From: Papio anubis
Taxonomy: Eukaryota > Chordata > Mammalia > Primates > Cercopithecidae
Assembly: GCF_008728515.1 (NCBI RefSeq)
Contig: NC_044991.1
Coordinates: 38,396,968-38,460,967 of the forward strand
Direction of reading: 5' to 3'
DNA length: 64,000 nt
Positions 36,801 through 51,100 of this stretch are shown here, piece after piece (within the stretch, counting starts at the first letter, position 1; each line of letters starts with the position of its first letter). The notes under the pieces were generated by a model. That model was given only the letters and a program-made list of their open reading frames with translations. It did not search any database and was not told the origin of the DNA. The position numbers and the translations under genes are program-made.

Positions 36801-39119
36801 CACTAACCACACCATTGCAACAAGTTCTGCAAAATGAAGATTTCTCTACCCGAAACTTTGGATGGATTTCCCCCATGGGTTGAAAAAGACTAAAGCAAGA
36901 GTGGTGGGATGTGAACAGCCACCAGTGAGGAGCGTATGTTGGAGCAGGAAGTGATTTCACCCCATCTAGATCCTATAGCATGACTCATCAGCAATGAGCG
37001 CAGTACACTGTCCATGAAGTGGTTGATCCCAAGGCTTTAAGTAGGGCCCCCAAACTGCACTCTTCTTATTAAAGCATTTGTTTGTTCTTCCACGTACCAC
37101 GTACTCTGGAGGGGTAAGAGTAGGTGATGGCTCTCTGGGTGGGAAGCCCAGTATGTGGCCTGGAATGAATAGAGAGCTGGCGCACACGGGAACAAGCCCG
37201 TGTCTCACCCGCGTTGGCTTCATTCTCCAACCAGGAGAGCCAAGCTGGTGCCAGGCAATGAACATGTATTCAGGAAACTCTGCATAGCTAGGCTTTTGGT
37301 TGGAAATGCTCCAAAGGGTAGTCTACATAGAATGCAAATTCTCCAAGAGAGGACATAATCATTTACAGGGGCAATTTTTCAGTTTTGAGATCGATTCACT
37401 GTTTGTCATTTGCACTTGTCCAGAAAGTGCTAGAAGGGATAGTGACACCAGCACATGGGCAAAAGGTAAGTGAGTGAGAACTATTTGTTTTTCTCATTAG
37501 CTTTTCTCTATGCAACGGAATAACCACCCTCTGAAGAAGACAGATGAGTATTATCTCCCCATACTAAAGGGATACACGTGCATGCATTCATAGGTTCATT
37601 TTCACCTAAAAATGACTGCTCTAACATACATGGATTAAACCAGTGTAATATCTCCTCCTACCTTCTTGACTTCAGGATGTTGCATAAATCTAGGCTTTAA
37701 ATTAGAATTCTGTCTTCTAGTTCAGAGCTATCTTCTTCAGAAGCTATAGGAAATGAGGATAGAAATAGTTTTTTTTTTTTTTTTTTTTAAAGCAGACATA
37801 GACAAGTTTTTAAGCCCACCTAGACAAGTGGGCTATCTAAGTCCATGTTCAGGTCAGAGGCCTCATCTAGTAAAGTGCACCTCTATGGGGACTGGTTTTC
37901 TAATAATTAGGGTCACCTCTTTTCTTCCACCTGGACTTGGGATGCGTTTCTCAGGTTGACCCCTGCTCCCACTCACCTTCTTTATTTCAAAAGTCCAACA
38001 TTTTCATTATACTTTCAAAACAGAATGATGCTTTGAAAGTATAGTGAAAGCTTGAACTGGTGGAGAAACAGGAGGAACTGACTGCTTTTAGTGCAAAAGT
38101 TTAAAAACACCAAACCAAACAAACCCACGGAAAAAGCACGGCAATGCTTGTGGAGGCCATACCCGTACCTCAACAGAGAGCTTTATTCTGAGCTGCCTCA
38201 ACACAGGGTTGGCCTTGCGGTTACAATTCCCCTGAACTACTGATGAGAAAGTAGAAGCACAAGCAGCAGCAGCAGAACAGTGAGCTCGGCAAACGTGGGC
38301 TTCTGATCCGACGGAAGTTCAAACACTGCACCTGCTAGTTTACTAGAGAGTGTGGCTGTCGGACAAATGGCATGGCCTGGCACGGCCCTCCTTGCCTTCC
38401 TCCGATCCTTAAGGGATGCCGATGACTGTTCACAGGGGTGAGGTGAGGATCCACTGGAATAGATTAGACAGGCTACCGGGCTCGTACTCGAAGCTCCATA
38501 AATCATTTTAAATTAAAAGCTGCATCCTTCTAGAGTAGTGAAGTATATAATTTTCAGCATGTTTTTGGAGAAAATGAGTGAGTCCTTGAGTTCTAACGGC
38601 AAGTACCATATCCAAATTTAACTACAAAAGGAGCTGGCTGTAGAGCTTCCCGGGACTAACTTGGGTTGGTGCTTGCAGCATCAGCAGGGAGGGAAGGCCA
38701 GGCACTGTGGGCTGGTTGGCGCCGATGGCCACATAGCTCAGCCCTGACATCAGCGCCTGCCTGGCTGCACCCCCTCCGACCCCAGCCCCTAAGAGGAAGC
38801 TTCCCCTGCAGGTTGGGTTTCTGTTAATACTGAGTCTGATGTGGTCTCCCTTGAGAGCGGGTCTCTGGTGGGATGGGGAAAGAGGCAGCCTGCATGGATA
38901 TTCTGCCGTCTCCTTGACGTCTTTTTCAATTAGAAGGCACCTCACAAGGGCACATTCCTTTAGCCACTCACTCCAGCAACACCCCAGCTTTAACCACGCC
39001 CTGATCAACCAGGCCTGGCCTCAGTCAAACCACAAGAAAACAAACAAGGCTTTGATTCCTTTGTGAGAAAATCAAAGAGCTGCTGAAAATCACTTAAAGG
39101 AGAAAAAAGAGAGGGGGGA

Positions 39120-39156
<37 letters not shown>

Positions 39157-42100
39157 TCCTCTATCACACACTGTTTACTACTTTCAACAAATGGAACCAA
39201 TCAGAAAGAAAAAATTGGGGTTTAGCTTCTGAACCGCCTGGAAATGTTTGGTAGCTCCAAATGCGCCTGCTGCCTAGTGAATAAAGTCTCTGAAATTAAC
39301 CTTCAAGAGTCAACCTTCTAAAATTAAAAACAACAAACAAACAAAAAACGCTTCAACATTCTCACCCTGGAAAAAAAGACTGCTTGCCAAATTCAAATCT
39401 GCCTTGGCCGAAGTAACTATTAGCAACTCATCCTTTAAATGAGATTATAAAGAAAGTATTTCCCCTTGACGTTGGAGAAAACACCTTTCATGTGACCTCC
39501 AAACTATGTTACTTATTTTAAAGGTACACAAAACAAACCTGTCTTTTTCAGTTTTTGCTTACTCTCAAGCTGTGCTGCTTACAGAAAGTCTATGGGATGA
39601 GGAGCCAGCAGGATGGTTCCCTTGAGGGAGAACAGGGGTCCCAGGCTCGCTAGATGCTGGTCAGGTTCTGCTTATCCAGGGGTTGGTAGTTGTCCCACAG
39701 ATAAGCTCGCGGTGGAAACTCATTCCAATGCATACCTGAGTTTTGTGCTCTCTGAACATATGCTACATACAGCTCAATAAAAAGTTTCCTTTGCAACCAG
39801 GGCAGAACAAAATACCCACTGCCTCTCAGAAGATAACAAAAATACCTTTGTATGTATGCATAGCCTGCAGAGAAGCACACTTCCAGAAACGCCCAGCCCG
39901 TGCAACACACACACGTTACCACAGCAGGCGGCAGCTGGACCCACAGAGGGCCAAACTCCATCCCTGAATAGAATCACTCTGCAGTCCCAATCTGCCACTC
40001 CAAAAACATTTTTGAGCCTGGCAGTTAGCACCTCCTTTGAGAAACTGATTCTTCCATTCAAACCGGGAGAGAAGGTGGAGTTGGGTATTGTTCTGATGGA
40101 GTAAACTTCATCAAAAATAACAAACACAGGTGGCACTGCCCGGACAGAGTTACAATAGATTTTATATTTTAAAAAAGCGGATACTTACCTATTTGGTCTT
40201 CAGGGATCAGCGACTCGATGGGGGGGTCCAGCTCCGAGCTCTGAGACAAATAGTTCTTGACCTGGGTCATGAACTGCCGGATAGTCTGCAGCATGTCGGT
40301 GCTGGACACGTGGCACTCCTTGTTCTCCTGCAGGAAGCTCACGTAGTCCTGCACTAGGCACCCGAAGTAGGTGCATTTGTCCCGCGACAGCTCGGCGATC
40401 CTGCGGACCATCCGCTTCTCCGGGGTCATGAAGGAGCTGAACACCCCGCTCACCTTCTGCAGCTGGGACTTGACGAGCTTGGGCAGCACGAAGGAGCTGC
40501 TCCTTTTCTTTTTGGACTTGATGGGGGGCGCCATGGTCTCCTGGTCACTCTCCCCCTCGTAGTCCTCCAGGCTGCTGTTGGTGTCCGCCTCGTAGCCAAA
40601 CAGAGGCATGCTCCGGTCGAACTCCAGCGAGTCGGAGGAGGAAGTAGAAATGCTCATGTCGCTCAGCCGCTGCCGGCCTCCATGGCACGGGGGCCGTGAT
40701 TCAGAGCTGGGCGGCGGGGCCCTTGTGCAATCCCCCGGGGCGGCCTCAGGCGGGGCCCCACCTGGGCTGCCAGCTGTGCCCAGCTCCAGCTCCGGGCCCG
40801 CGGCCGGCCGGCCGCCGCTCAAGGTCTTTGCGCCGCCCTCTGCTTCCAGAAAAGAAGCCTGCTTCTTCAGCCGGGGTGGAGGGATGGGAGTTGGTTTCGT
40901 TCCAGGCAGAGCTACGTTCCCATGTTTGTTATGGTTGACTGTTTCTGGCATGCTCGTCTGGGTTTCAGTCCTGGCCAGCCGAGGGCTTGTGTGGAGACTA
41001 TTAATAGCGGGTGGCGGGGGCCTGGGTGGGGGGGACCGAGTCCGCTCCGTGCCATTCGCGTTGGGAGTCCTTGTGCTCGGCCGTTTCAGGCCTCCACTGA
41101 GGTCCTGGCTGTGCACTTTCAAGAAAAGGGGATTAATAAAGCACAGGGCCCCGTTGGTCTGGCTGCACTCCAGCTCTGAAGGCGTCCTGGTTTTGATAGA
41201 ATGCACTCCATTTATAAGGCAGAGCTGACGCAGGGAGGCAGGACAGACACCGTCGGAGGACAGAGGCCTATGGGGAGGTGGAGGGTTCGGGGGTTTGCTG
41301 TCAGCTGGGGAGCTCCAGAAATCTGAAAGTCATTATCAGTGAACACAAGAATGTAAATACGGTACTCTCAGACCATTCCTTCACAAATTAAAAAAAGCAC
41401 ACTGCATGACAACTCGAGTCTTGCGGGGTGGGGTGGGGGGGTGCGTTGTACTCGGGTTTACTGCATTCCTTTACTGGAAAGGGCAGAAAGCCTGCCAGGC
41501 CCAGCTGTGGGCTCACAGGAAAGCTCCAGGGGCCTGTCACTTCAAAGCCCTGGAGAAATGGCTTGGCCAACATAGGATTCCAGCCCTGCCTTTTCACAGG
41601 TAAGTTGGAAGAAAAAAAGGAACTGAAATTGTTCCAATATAAGCTCAAAAAAAGTCACTGGGGCTTCCTGACTTGCTTTACAAAAACTGAACCGACTTAC
41701 AAAGCAACACCACCCTTTCCCAACAACTTCTCCTGGGATGCCCTCCGTGGCGCAGCTGCCAGTCAAGGAATCGGGCCTTGAAGTTCCCCTTTGATGGGCA
41801 GGACCAGCAGCTGGGCCTGGGGGATGTTACACAATCTGCCTAGGGTTTTACACATTCAGCATTAAAACCACCAAAGGAGGAAAACTACATTCATGGGTTC
41901 CATCAGCAGAAAAACCACAGCAAGCTTAATGTGCAGTGCAGGCCCAACCATTTACCTTTGTGGTTTGGAGCCCTTCCTTCCCAAATCCTATATAACCTCC
42001 TCACCATGCTCATAAATATGCAATGCCCTGCAAAGTAGTGCAGCTTGCTTATTGATCCGTACTACTTGTGTCTCCTCTTGCAGATGAGTCTCAGTGTTCC

Positions 42101-45100
42101 ATGTAAGTTGAGGGAGGTAGTGCTGTGATCAGTGGTGCCTGTTATAATTTCCATTTGGGATAGGTTATTCTTTTTTTTTCCCCTTGAGACGGAGTCTGGT
42201 TCTGTCGCCCAGGCAGACGGAGTCTGGCTCTGTTGCCCGTGCAGTGGCACGATCTTGGCTCACTGCCACCACCACCTCCCAGGTTCAAGTGATTCTCCTT
42301 CCTCAGCCTCCCAAGTAGCTAGGACTGCAGGCGCATATCAACCATGCCTGGCTAACTTTTGTATTTTTCGGAGAAACGGGGTTTCATCATGTTGACTGGG
42401 CTGGTCTTGAACTCCTGACCTCAGGTGATCCACCTGCCTCGGCCTCCCAAAGTGCTGGGATTACAGGCGTGAGCCACTGCGCCTGGTCTGGAATAGGTAT
42501 TCTCTATCTCTAGCTATGCTTTGCAGTGTATTTCTTTCCCATGGGCCCAGAATGGCTGGGCATGGGAAGACTGAGGTGAAGCCCTTTGGGAGCCCTGGCC
42601 CTGCCTTGTCTGTGAGGTAACAGCTGTGTCACATGCCTTATGTAATCTGTCCTGCATCCCTCCTTCTCTCTCCCTACTCCTGCACTGTCCAAGAAAGCCA
42701 ACAGCCACAGGTGACTATTGAGTACTTGCAGTCGGCTAGTGCAACTGAGGAAGTCAGTATCAAATCTCATTCAATGTCATTCAATTTAAATTTTAGAACT
42801 GGAAAACGTTTAAGTATCTTTGGAACTTGGTTATGAGAATCTACTTTTTAAACTGTGAATTTAATGAAATCTAAATACAAGCCATGTATTTCTGACAAAC
42901 ATTCAGGGCCTGAGTTGAGGTGTGCTGTAAGTATAAAATACACATTGTGGGAGGCCAAGGCAGGCGGATCACGAGGTCAGGAGATCGAGACTATCCTGGC
43001 TAACACGGTGAAACCCCGTCTCTACTAAAAATACAAAAAAATTAGCCAGGCGTGGTGGTGGGCACCTGTAGTCCCAGCTACTCGGGAGGCTGAGGCAGGA
43101 GAATGGCGTGAACCCGGAAGGCAGAGCTTGCAGTGAGCCGAGATCGCACCACTGCACTCCAGCCTGGGCGGCAGAGCGAGACTCCATCTCAAATAAATAA
43201 AAAAAATAAAATAAAATAAAATAAATTAAAATAAAATAAAATACACATTGGGTTTTGAATACCTGGTATGACAAAAAGAATGTAAAACATTTCATACCTT
43301 AAATTTTTTTTATATTGGCTACATGTAGAAATTATGTTTTGGATATATTAAATACAACAAAATAAATTATTAAAATCAACTTAACCTGTGTGGCTACTGG
43401 AAAATTTCAGATTACACACAGATTAACCTTATGTTTCTATTAGCCAGGACAGCAGGTCTTGGAGAAACTACTTCCATCTCCTTTGAGTCCTCCTTAGACT
43501 TATACTGTCACCGCTGTAAAACTTTCATAAGGCGTTGTACATTTAGTTCATGTGTGTATGTATCTCCATATAAACTACAAATCTCACTGGCAGTGGGTAG
43601 AGTCACAGGGAGTAAGAGGGGATCTTATTAATCTTTGAGTCCTTGGTCTGGGGCACAGTGTCTGCCACAAAGCAGACCCTCGAGAAATATTAGTTTGATG
43701 AACAGTATTTTTACTGAGGCACAGAATTTTAAAATATGCTATCTCTACACAAAATGGATAATATGCACACTGAGAATCACAAGTCGAATATATATGAATT
43801 AGCCCTTAGTCGCTTCTGGTTAGTAGCCACTGAAGCAAACTCTTTTCCCCTCTCTTTGGCATAGCACAAGCGTTGTCCTTGATACTCCGGTCCTTCAGAC
43901 TCAGCACTATGCACACAGGACCATCAAACTGGAGCTATGTGGACAGAGGTTAGGAGAGAGAACTGAGACTCGGTGCACATCTTCAAGAGGCCTGGAATCT
44001 AGTTGACAATATTGACTTAACTTCAGCAAGTATTTTAATCTCTCTCCAAAGGTATGCAGAACTTAGCTGCAAAAGAAGGTGCTGACTTTAAAATAGGGAC
44101 ATTTCTATGGCCTGAGAGTTTTACCAGGGTTCTCTTTCCAAATCCCATTACCCAGTCTTGCCATCTGACAGGCCTGAAACACAGAAGGCAATCCTTCTAC
44201 AGATACAGTCTAAGTTTCATGGCTGAGCACGGTGGTGCATGCCTGTAATCCCAGCACTTTGGGAGACCAAAGCAGGTGGATGACCAAAAGTCAGGATTTC
44301 GAGACCTTCCTGGCCAACATGGTGAAACGCCATCTCTACCAAAAATACAAAAATTAGCTGGGCGTGGTGGCAAGCGCCTGTAACCCCAGCTACTCGGGAG
44401 GCTAAGGTGAGAGGATCACTTGGACCTGGGAAGCAGAGTCTGCCGTAAGCTGAGATCTCAACACTGTACTCCAGCCTGGGTGACAGAGCAAGACTCCCTC
44501 TCAAAAAAAAAAAAAAAAAAAAAAAAAGCAGTTTCAGCAGAAGGGAATTCAAAGCCATGCCTAGGCTCCTCTCTGAAGCTTCCCTGGAAATGATACTCGC
44601 TTCAAAACAAGTTCTTTAAGAGAAAAATATGCTAGAGGAGGAATACATACATCTTTTATTTGCTAGGTCAAGTATCATAGTGAATGAAGTCCTAAAATCT
44701 TAAGAGAATTTCCTCTTTTGATCTAGGAGGAACATTTTTTGCAAAAGCTAAACCCACATAGATTCCCCCAGGGCAATGGAGAAAAGAAGTTAAAGTGAGT
44801 GAGTTGTATGTCTTGATCCATTGTCAACTATTGTCCGGTAGAACTGTGGCGACTTAGGGGACATCGGTAAAGGGGCAGGACGGGGAAGCAAGTACCCAGC
44901 TGCCAGAGGAGGGATCCACGACAGGTTAGGACATGGCCCGGAGCAGCAGGACGAGAACTGAATGACAAGAGAGGAAGTGGGACAGATGTTACTCTAGATT
45001 CTGTGCTGTCAAATTCCTCAAAGCACATAAGTGCCATCAATGCCCATGTGCCCCTCAAAAAAAAAAAAATCCTGCATGCGAGATGCACTACACTGGATTT

Positions 45101-48100
45101 CCCTTTCTGTCAAGTGCTGCCTCTCCCCAGCAAGATTCCTCAGAAAAGGAAGACATCAACACGTTACAGATGCTCACATGAGGACGTCAACATTTTGGGT
45201 AGCCCAAACTCATTGATGGAGAAGTTGGAGAGACTGACGGAGCAATGTAGCCTCACTGAGCCCACCATTGACTCTGCTCTGTGGATTCATTTTTAGATAG
45301 ACCTAGGCAGGGGGCACACACTTACTTAGTCCCATCTGGGCCAGTTCTTCAAGCTGAGCCTCCGACTTGGCTGTTGAAATGGCATAAGGCAACTTCAAGG
45401 TAAACGGCAGAACATCCCTGATTGTTCAGAAAAAGAGAGAATGTTTGTAATTACATGTCTGGTTTCTATCTGGTGTTTATTTTCATCATAGAGACATTTT
45501 AGCTGAAACTGTTTCAAATGTCCTAAGTGGACACCATACCATATCAACCAGACGTTATCTTTCCTGGTGGTAATACTTAACACTTACAATTCCTGTCTTA
45601 TTATCACACTCAGGACAGGCTGAGAGAAAAGCCAGCATAGTTTCAGTATCAAAGTAGGGACCCAATTGTCCTGCTGAGTAGCTAAAAGGTATGTAGAGTT
45701 TACATCAGAATTGCTGACTCTGTTGGCAGATCTGGCACGCATATAAAACACTATGTACCAATTCACTGCATGCCCATGTGAATGTTGGCCCGAAACTGCC
45801 TGGGCAGGAATGTGGAATCCTAAACTGAGATGAATTAGCCCATTGCCTTGCACACTGCAGGCTCTCAATGAATATCTGTTGCCTTTACTTATGAAACCTT
45901 CCCATTAGAGCCCACACATTGGCCTTGATGTGCTGGAGACAAAACTTTCTCCTGTGTTTGGAGGCAGAGCTTCTCCAATGTACAGATGGATACCCAGCGT
46001 CTTCTTATACTGCATCCTCTGATTCCAGAGGTCTGGGAGGAACTGGAGATTTGGCATTTCTGCCAAGCTCTTAGAGGAGGCTGATGCTGCTGGACCCTAG
46101 ACCGGACTTTGAATGGGAAAGCAAGTCTAAGGTCCCTCATGCCAATAACCCCAGCACCCAAGCAGCATGGTGCCATGTGCAGATGAACAAACACACATGG
46201 CAGAGGGAGCAACAGATCCAACAGGAGAGAGCCCAGTCAGCATCAGGAGCCTGCCACAGCCATGGGCCATGACTTGCTTGCTTGAAAAGGGCAAAGGCAG
46301 ACTTAAACATTTGCTCATGTTCATACACAAAGGTTAGGACCATGCTCTAAGCACTGATGAATTCCCCACAGGGCAAAGCACAACACTGTCCTGACACAGA
46401 CGGCAGAAAGTGCTTTTGAATGAATGAATGAATGAATGAATGAATGTTCAATAACTATGGTGACTTAATCAAAAGGGAGGGTTTGTTGTTTTTTTTTTTC
46501 CAGTGGTGACAGTAGTCTTACAAAGAAATAATTATTCATTCATTTATTCCACAGATGTTTATGATCATCTGCGATGTGCCAGACATTGCATCAGGGGCTG
46601 GAAACAAAACAGACGGAAATTCCTACCTGCATGGAGCTCCACGTCAGGGGATACCGATAGATAATAAACAAATACACAATTTACAGAATCTACGAGAAGG
46701 AGATGCATGACATGGATAAAAGTGAAGCAGGAAAGGAGAATAAAGAGTGTTTGAGTGTGAAGGTGACCAGACAAGGCTTCATGAGCAGGCAGCATTTGAC
46801 TGAAGATCTAATGGTGGCCAGGGGTTAAATCATGAGGGGAAGGAACTTCCAGGCAGCATGAGCAGCAGGTGCAAAGGCCCTGGGGTGGGGAGGGTCTGGC
46901 ATGGATGAAGAACATCAAGGAGGCCACTGTGGCTGGAAGGTGCTACTAAGGAACAAAACTTGGAGTCCTGCCTGGATTTTGTCATCATGAGACATGCTGA
47001 GAATTTCCACTGGCAAGAATAATGATACCAAACAACCTATTGTTTACAGTAAAATTAGGCAACATTCTTGGATAAACCAGATTAAATCTGGATGACTGGA
47101 GAATTTTGGAGCCATGGAAGCTGTTAACAATGAATGACAAATTAGTAAGTCAATGAAAAGAAAAAAAAAAAAAAAAAAACAAGAATGTTTTGACACGGTA
47201 CTATTCTGCTAAGGTAAAGCCAGGAGGCTGCTCTTTCTTGGGGGTCAGGCCCAGATCACCTCTTCCTTCCACGAGACCTTTCATTTGTCCTCAAATGTTG
47301 TGAGCACCACCTTTGCTTGGCCACTTGTGTCTGCTTGAGATGAAGCAGGCAGCACTGCAGGGGATGGCTGTGTCTGTAATAGCTGCTGCGTGACCTGGCA
47401 GGGCGGCAACCCTGATGATAATCTCAAATGAAGATTAATGGGAACCAGAACCTTGTAACACCAAACTAGCCTGTAAATATATGTTTGTATAGCCGGACCA
47501 ACTTAATTAAAATCTACTTTCCTCAGACAATTTGGGGGGAAAACTGCATACAACAAAACCAACCTATGTTTATGTTAAGCTTTTACCTTGCTCAATGCAG
47601 TACCTGGAGCTTAAATATCATGTGACTGGTTTGGATTTTTCTTAATGATATATGACAGGAAGCCACACCTGTCCTTGGTTAATGGATGCTTTCAGGCTTT
47701 GATCTACTAGAAAATTAGATGTTGTATATGCATCCTCTCCCACTGTGCCAACCAGGGTGCATCCCAGCATCTTCACACACACATGCACACACACAAGCAC
47801 GCACGTGCACACACACACACTCACACAGGGATGCCTTTTCACTTATATCCTATTAAAGAAAGGGGCTTCAATTCTAAAGCTTGCATAACAGACAAACAAA
47901 AGCCATCATCTTCGATATAAATGCTTCACCCAAGACTTAAAACATGTACAGTCTAGATTTATTTTGTTTAACTTTGCTCTATACATAGATTTCTAAAGGG
48001 GAGGGGACAAAGATCATCGGGCAACTACTATTAAATTACAGCAGGCACTGTAACTCGTGTGGGGCCTGCAACAGCCCTGGGAGGAAGCCGTGATTTCCCC

Positions 48101-51100
48101 ATTCTGTGGATCAGGAGCAGATGATGACGCAGACAGGTGAGGTCCCTAGCACACCCTCGCAGAGCTAATGGAGGCGAAGTGAGGGTCGAAACCCAGATGT
48201 GTTGGGCCCTAAGGTCTGTGCAGCTGAATAGTATGGTGGGAAAATACGGGCTTTGGCATTAAGGCAGGCCTGAGTTCAACTCCCACAACTGTCACTTACT
48301 GATTGAATGATTGTGGGCACATGCTTCACTTTTTCTGCCTCCGTGTTTTCATCATCCTAATTTACAGGGTTGCCATGAGGATTAGAAATATGTATGTATG
48401 GTGCTTAGCACAGATATAGAAGACCCCTAAAATTATTATTTCTTCTATCCCTCTATTCTGGTCTGAGGACAAGCAGCATCAGCCTCATCCCCTGGGAGTT
48501 TGCTGGAAATGCAAAATCTCAGGTGCCACCCCAGACCCACTGAACCGGATTCTGCATTTTAATAAGACTCCAAATGACTCTAGTACTCTCGTTACTACAC
48601 TGATAACACCAAATCAACAGAGTGCTGCCAGGCATTGGGGGCGAAGATGTGCAGTCACTATCTGTATGCTCAACAACACTTTTCAGTGAGCCTTCCCACT
48701 ATGGCAAATCCTATGTTTATTGATTCGTGAATTCTCCTGTGCAATGCATATTTGCATATGCGTGCTGTGTGAAACACCAGAACCAATAATCCAATCATTT
48801 TCTTTACTTGAATATATTTATATAATAACAACCAACTAAAAAATGTCACAAATATTCTTGTAAGACTGGGTAAATCAACTACCAATTGCCAAGAACATAG
48901 ATGAGTAGCATAGAAAGAGAAACAAAAACATCCAATATCTTTGCATTTTGGAACAAACGGAGAAATTGACCTTGGCCTTCCTAGCTGCAAAACATCAATG
49001 TTGGAGTTTTCCTCTAAGTACCTTATATATTGGTATCAAGCTTTATAGTTTATAAGGTTTCCATATACTTTATCTCCTTGGATCTTTAAACAGTCCTGGA
49101 CAGCAGGCCCTCCAGTCTACCATGAACACTGATGGTATCTTTTCTACGCCATTGCCAAATATTGCTTTGTAGGTGTAATGATTTTTCCCAACAACTCCAC
49201 AATTACCAAAAAGCAAACTGTGAAAAGTAAGTATCAGCCAACTTCACCTCTGGCCAACATGTTAGCATTGATACTTACTCCTCCAAACTGGTTGACTTTA
49301 GGCCAGACCAGGTGTGCTTCCCTGGGGATGAGTGTGTGTGTGTGTGTCGGGGGCTGTGCTTCTGCACCAGCCTCCTCTCTTTGGGCAGCACATTTCCTTA
49401 CACAGGCTCAAGTGATCCTGCCCAAATCATGGCAGGCAGGTTGCATCCTCTTGTGAGGTGCTCCCAGGTACTGGTCCCATTCTCAGTGAAGCCCTCACTT
49501 TCCTCCTGCTCGTAAGCAGCACTGAATTCCTCCTCTGGAAGTGCCTCCCCTTCCTGAGGCCATTTATTATGTGGCTTCAGCTGACCTGGAGACTTCAGGG
49601 GTAAAGAGCTTAGTGGCTCCCGGCTGGGCACGGTGGCTCATGCCTGTAAGCACTTTGGGAGGCCGAGGCGGGCGGATTGCCTGTCAGGAGTTCGAGACCA
49701 GCCTGGCCAACATGGTGAATCCCTGTCTCTACTAAAAATACAAAAATTAGCTGGGCATGGTGGTGCATGCCTGTAATCCCAGCTACTCAGGAGACTGAAG
49801 CAGGAGAATCGCTTGAACCCAGGAGGTGGAGGTTGCAGTGAACCAAGATCACACCATTGCACCCCAGCCTGGGCAACAAAAGCAAAACTCCAGCTCAAAA
49901 AAAAAAAAAAAAAAGAGCGTAGTGCCTCCTGCCCTCTGGCAGAGTCTAGTCAACAGGCACTTAGACTTTGAGAAACAACCTAATCCTTAAATTAAAATAA
50001 ACTGAGCCAAACTCAAATAAACTCCCCAGTCTAGATGTGTGATTGCTGTGAGAAGTGATGTCTGAAAACATCCTAGTAACACATTTTCCTGTCTCTGCCA
50101 TATCAGCAGCCATGGACAGACAGAGAAGGTCAAATTGAGTCCAGCCCCATAAGAGGAGGCAATGCCAATCCCTGCAAATAACAAGAATTTTGATTCTTAA
50201 TTACCGAAAAAACACTTGATGTGAAAAAACTGTTATTGCTAGAAAGAAAAAAAATGGAGAGAGAAAAAAAAAAAGCAAGCTTTCACACTCTGTTTACTCT
50301 GGTTAATATTCTGATTTTGGGCCAGGTGCGGTGGCTCACACCTATAATCCCAGCACTTTGGGAGGCCAAAGCGGGTGAATCACCTGAGTTTAGGAGTTCA
50401 AGACCAGCCTGGCCAACATGGTGAAACCCCGTCTCTACTAAAAATACAAAAAATTAGTCAGGCATAGTGGCAGGCGCCTGTAATCTCAGCTACTCAGGAG
50501 GCTGAGTCGGGAGAATTGCTTGATCCCGGGAGGCAGAGGTTGTAGTGAGCTGAGATTGTGCCACTGTACTCCAGCCTCCTGGGTGACAGAGTGAGACTTC
50601 GTCTTAAAGGAAAAAAAAAAAAAAGAAAAAGGAAAAAAGAATCTGATTTTGGAGTTAATGTTGTGTAGAACAAAATAGCTGCTTTGGTTATGAAAAGGAC
50701 GTGAGCACCCAGTTGGCCTGAAGGACAAGACTGACGGGCCGGTTTAAGGAACCCACATTTGTAGAATGAACTCCATCCCTTGCAGAGTTTTCAGAGGCAT
50801 TATCATGAACCTTTCAATGTCACAGGTTGGCATGCTCAGTCCCTTTCTCTGTGTGTGTGTGTGTGTGCATGTGTGCACGTATGTGCATGTGTGCATGTTT
50901 CCTGCTTGATGGGTCTGGCTGAAAGGAGCCTTGGGAGCAGCTTGAAGAAATAATCATATGAAGGAGAATTTATGTTTGGAGGGGTTGGGGTAGTTGTTTT
51001 GACCTGAAGCCTGGCATGGTGTGAACTTGGTGAACATTTTACTTAAGTAACCAGTCTTACTCTACCAACATCAAATAGGTGGCCAGCCTCCTAGATCCTT

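Larger units (their letters stand above)
25305..40188 (-). other. RIN2: RIN2 intron 5, 14.9 kb (between exons E and F)
   Basis: The largest intron in the window. It contains six Alus, an Alu monomer, three L1 segments, a split Tigger-like element and several MIRs. Stretches with nothing I recognise are 28500-29270, 30015-30745, 33420-34100, 34620-35570 and 36200-40180, apart from simple repeats. 32550-32970 and 34105-34460 look like old interspersed repeats that I could not name. Confidence 0.9.
41323..45325 (-). other. RIN2: RIN2 intron 4 (between exons D and E)
   Basis: The intron contains Alus at 42171-42488, 42948-43235 and 44221-44527. The second sits inside a diverged DNA-transposon fossil (42680-43415). 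41323-42170, 43420-44220 and 44530-45320 show no recognisable gene; 43631-43705 resembles an L2/MIR 3' end. Confidence 0.9.

Noticed and set aside
40608..41228. 206-codon plus-strand frame opposite exon E
   Set aside because: It is the shadow of the GC-rich RIN2 exon on the other strand, where high GC suppresses stop codons.
40200..41300. CpG-rich exon as the main RIN2 promoter
   Set aside because: It is a confirmed internal coding exon with four coding exons upstream in the window; kept only as a possible orphan island.
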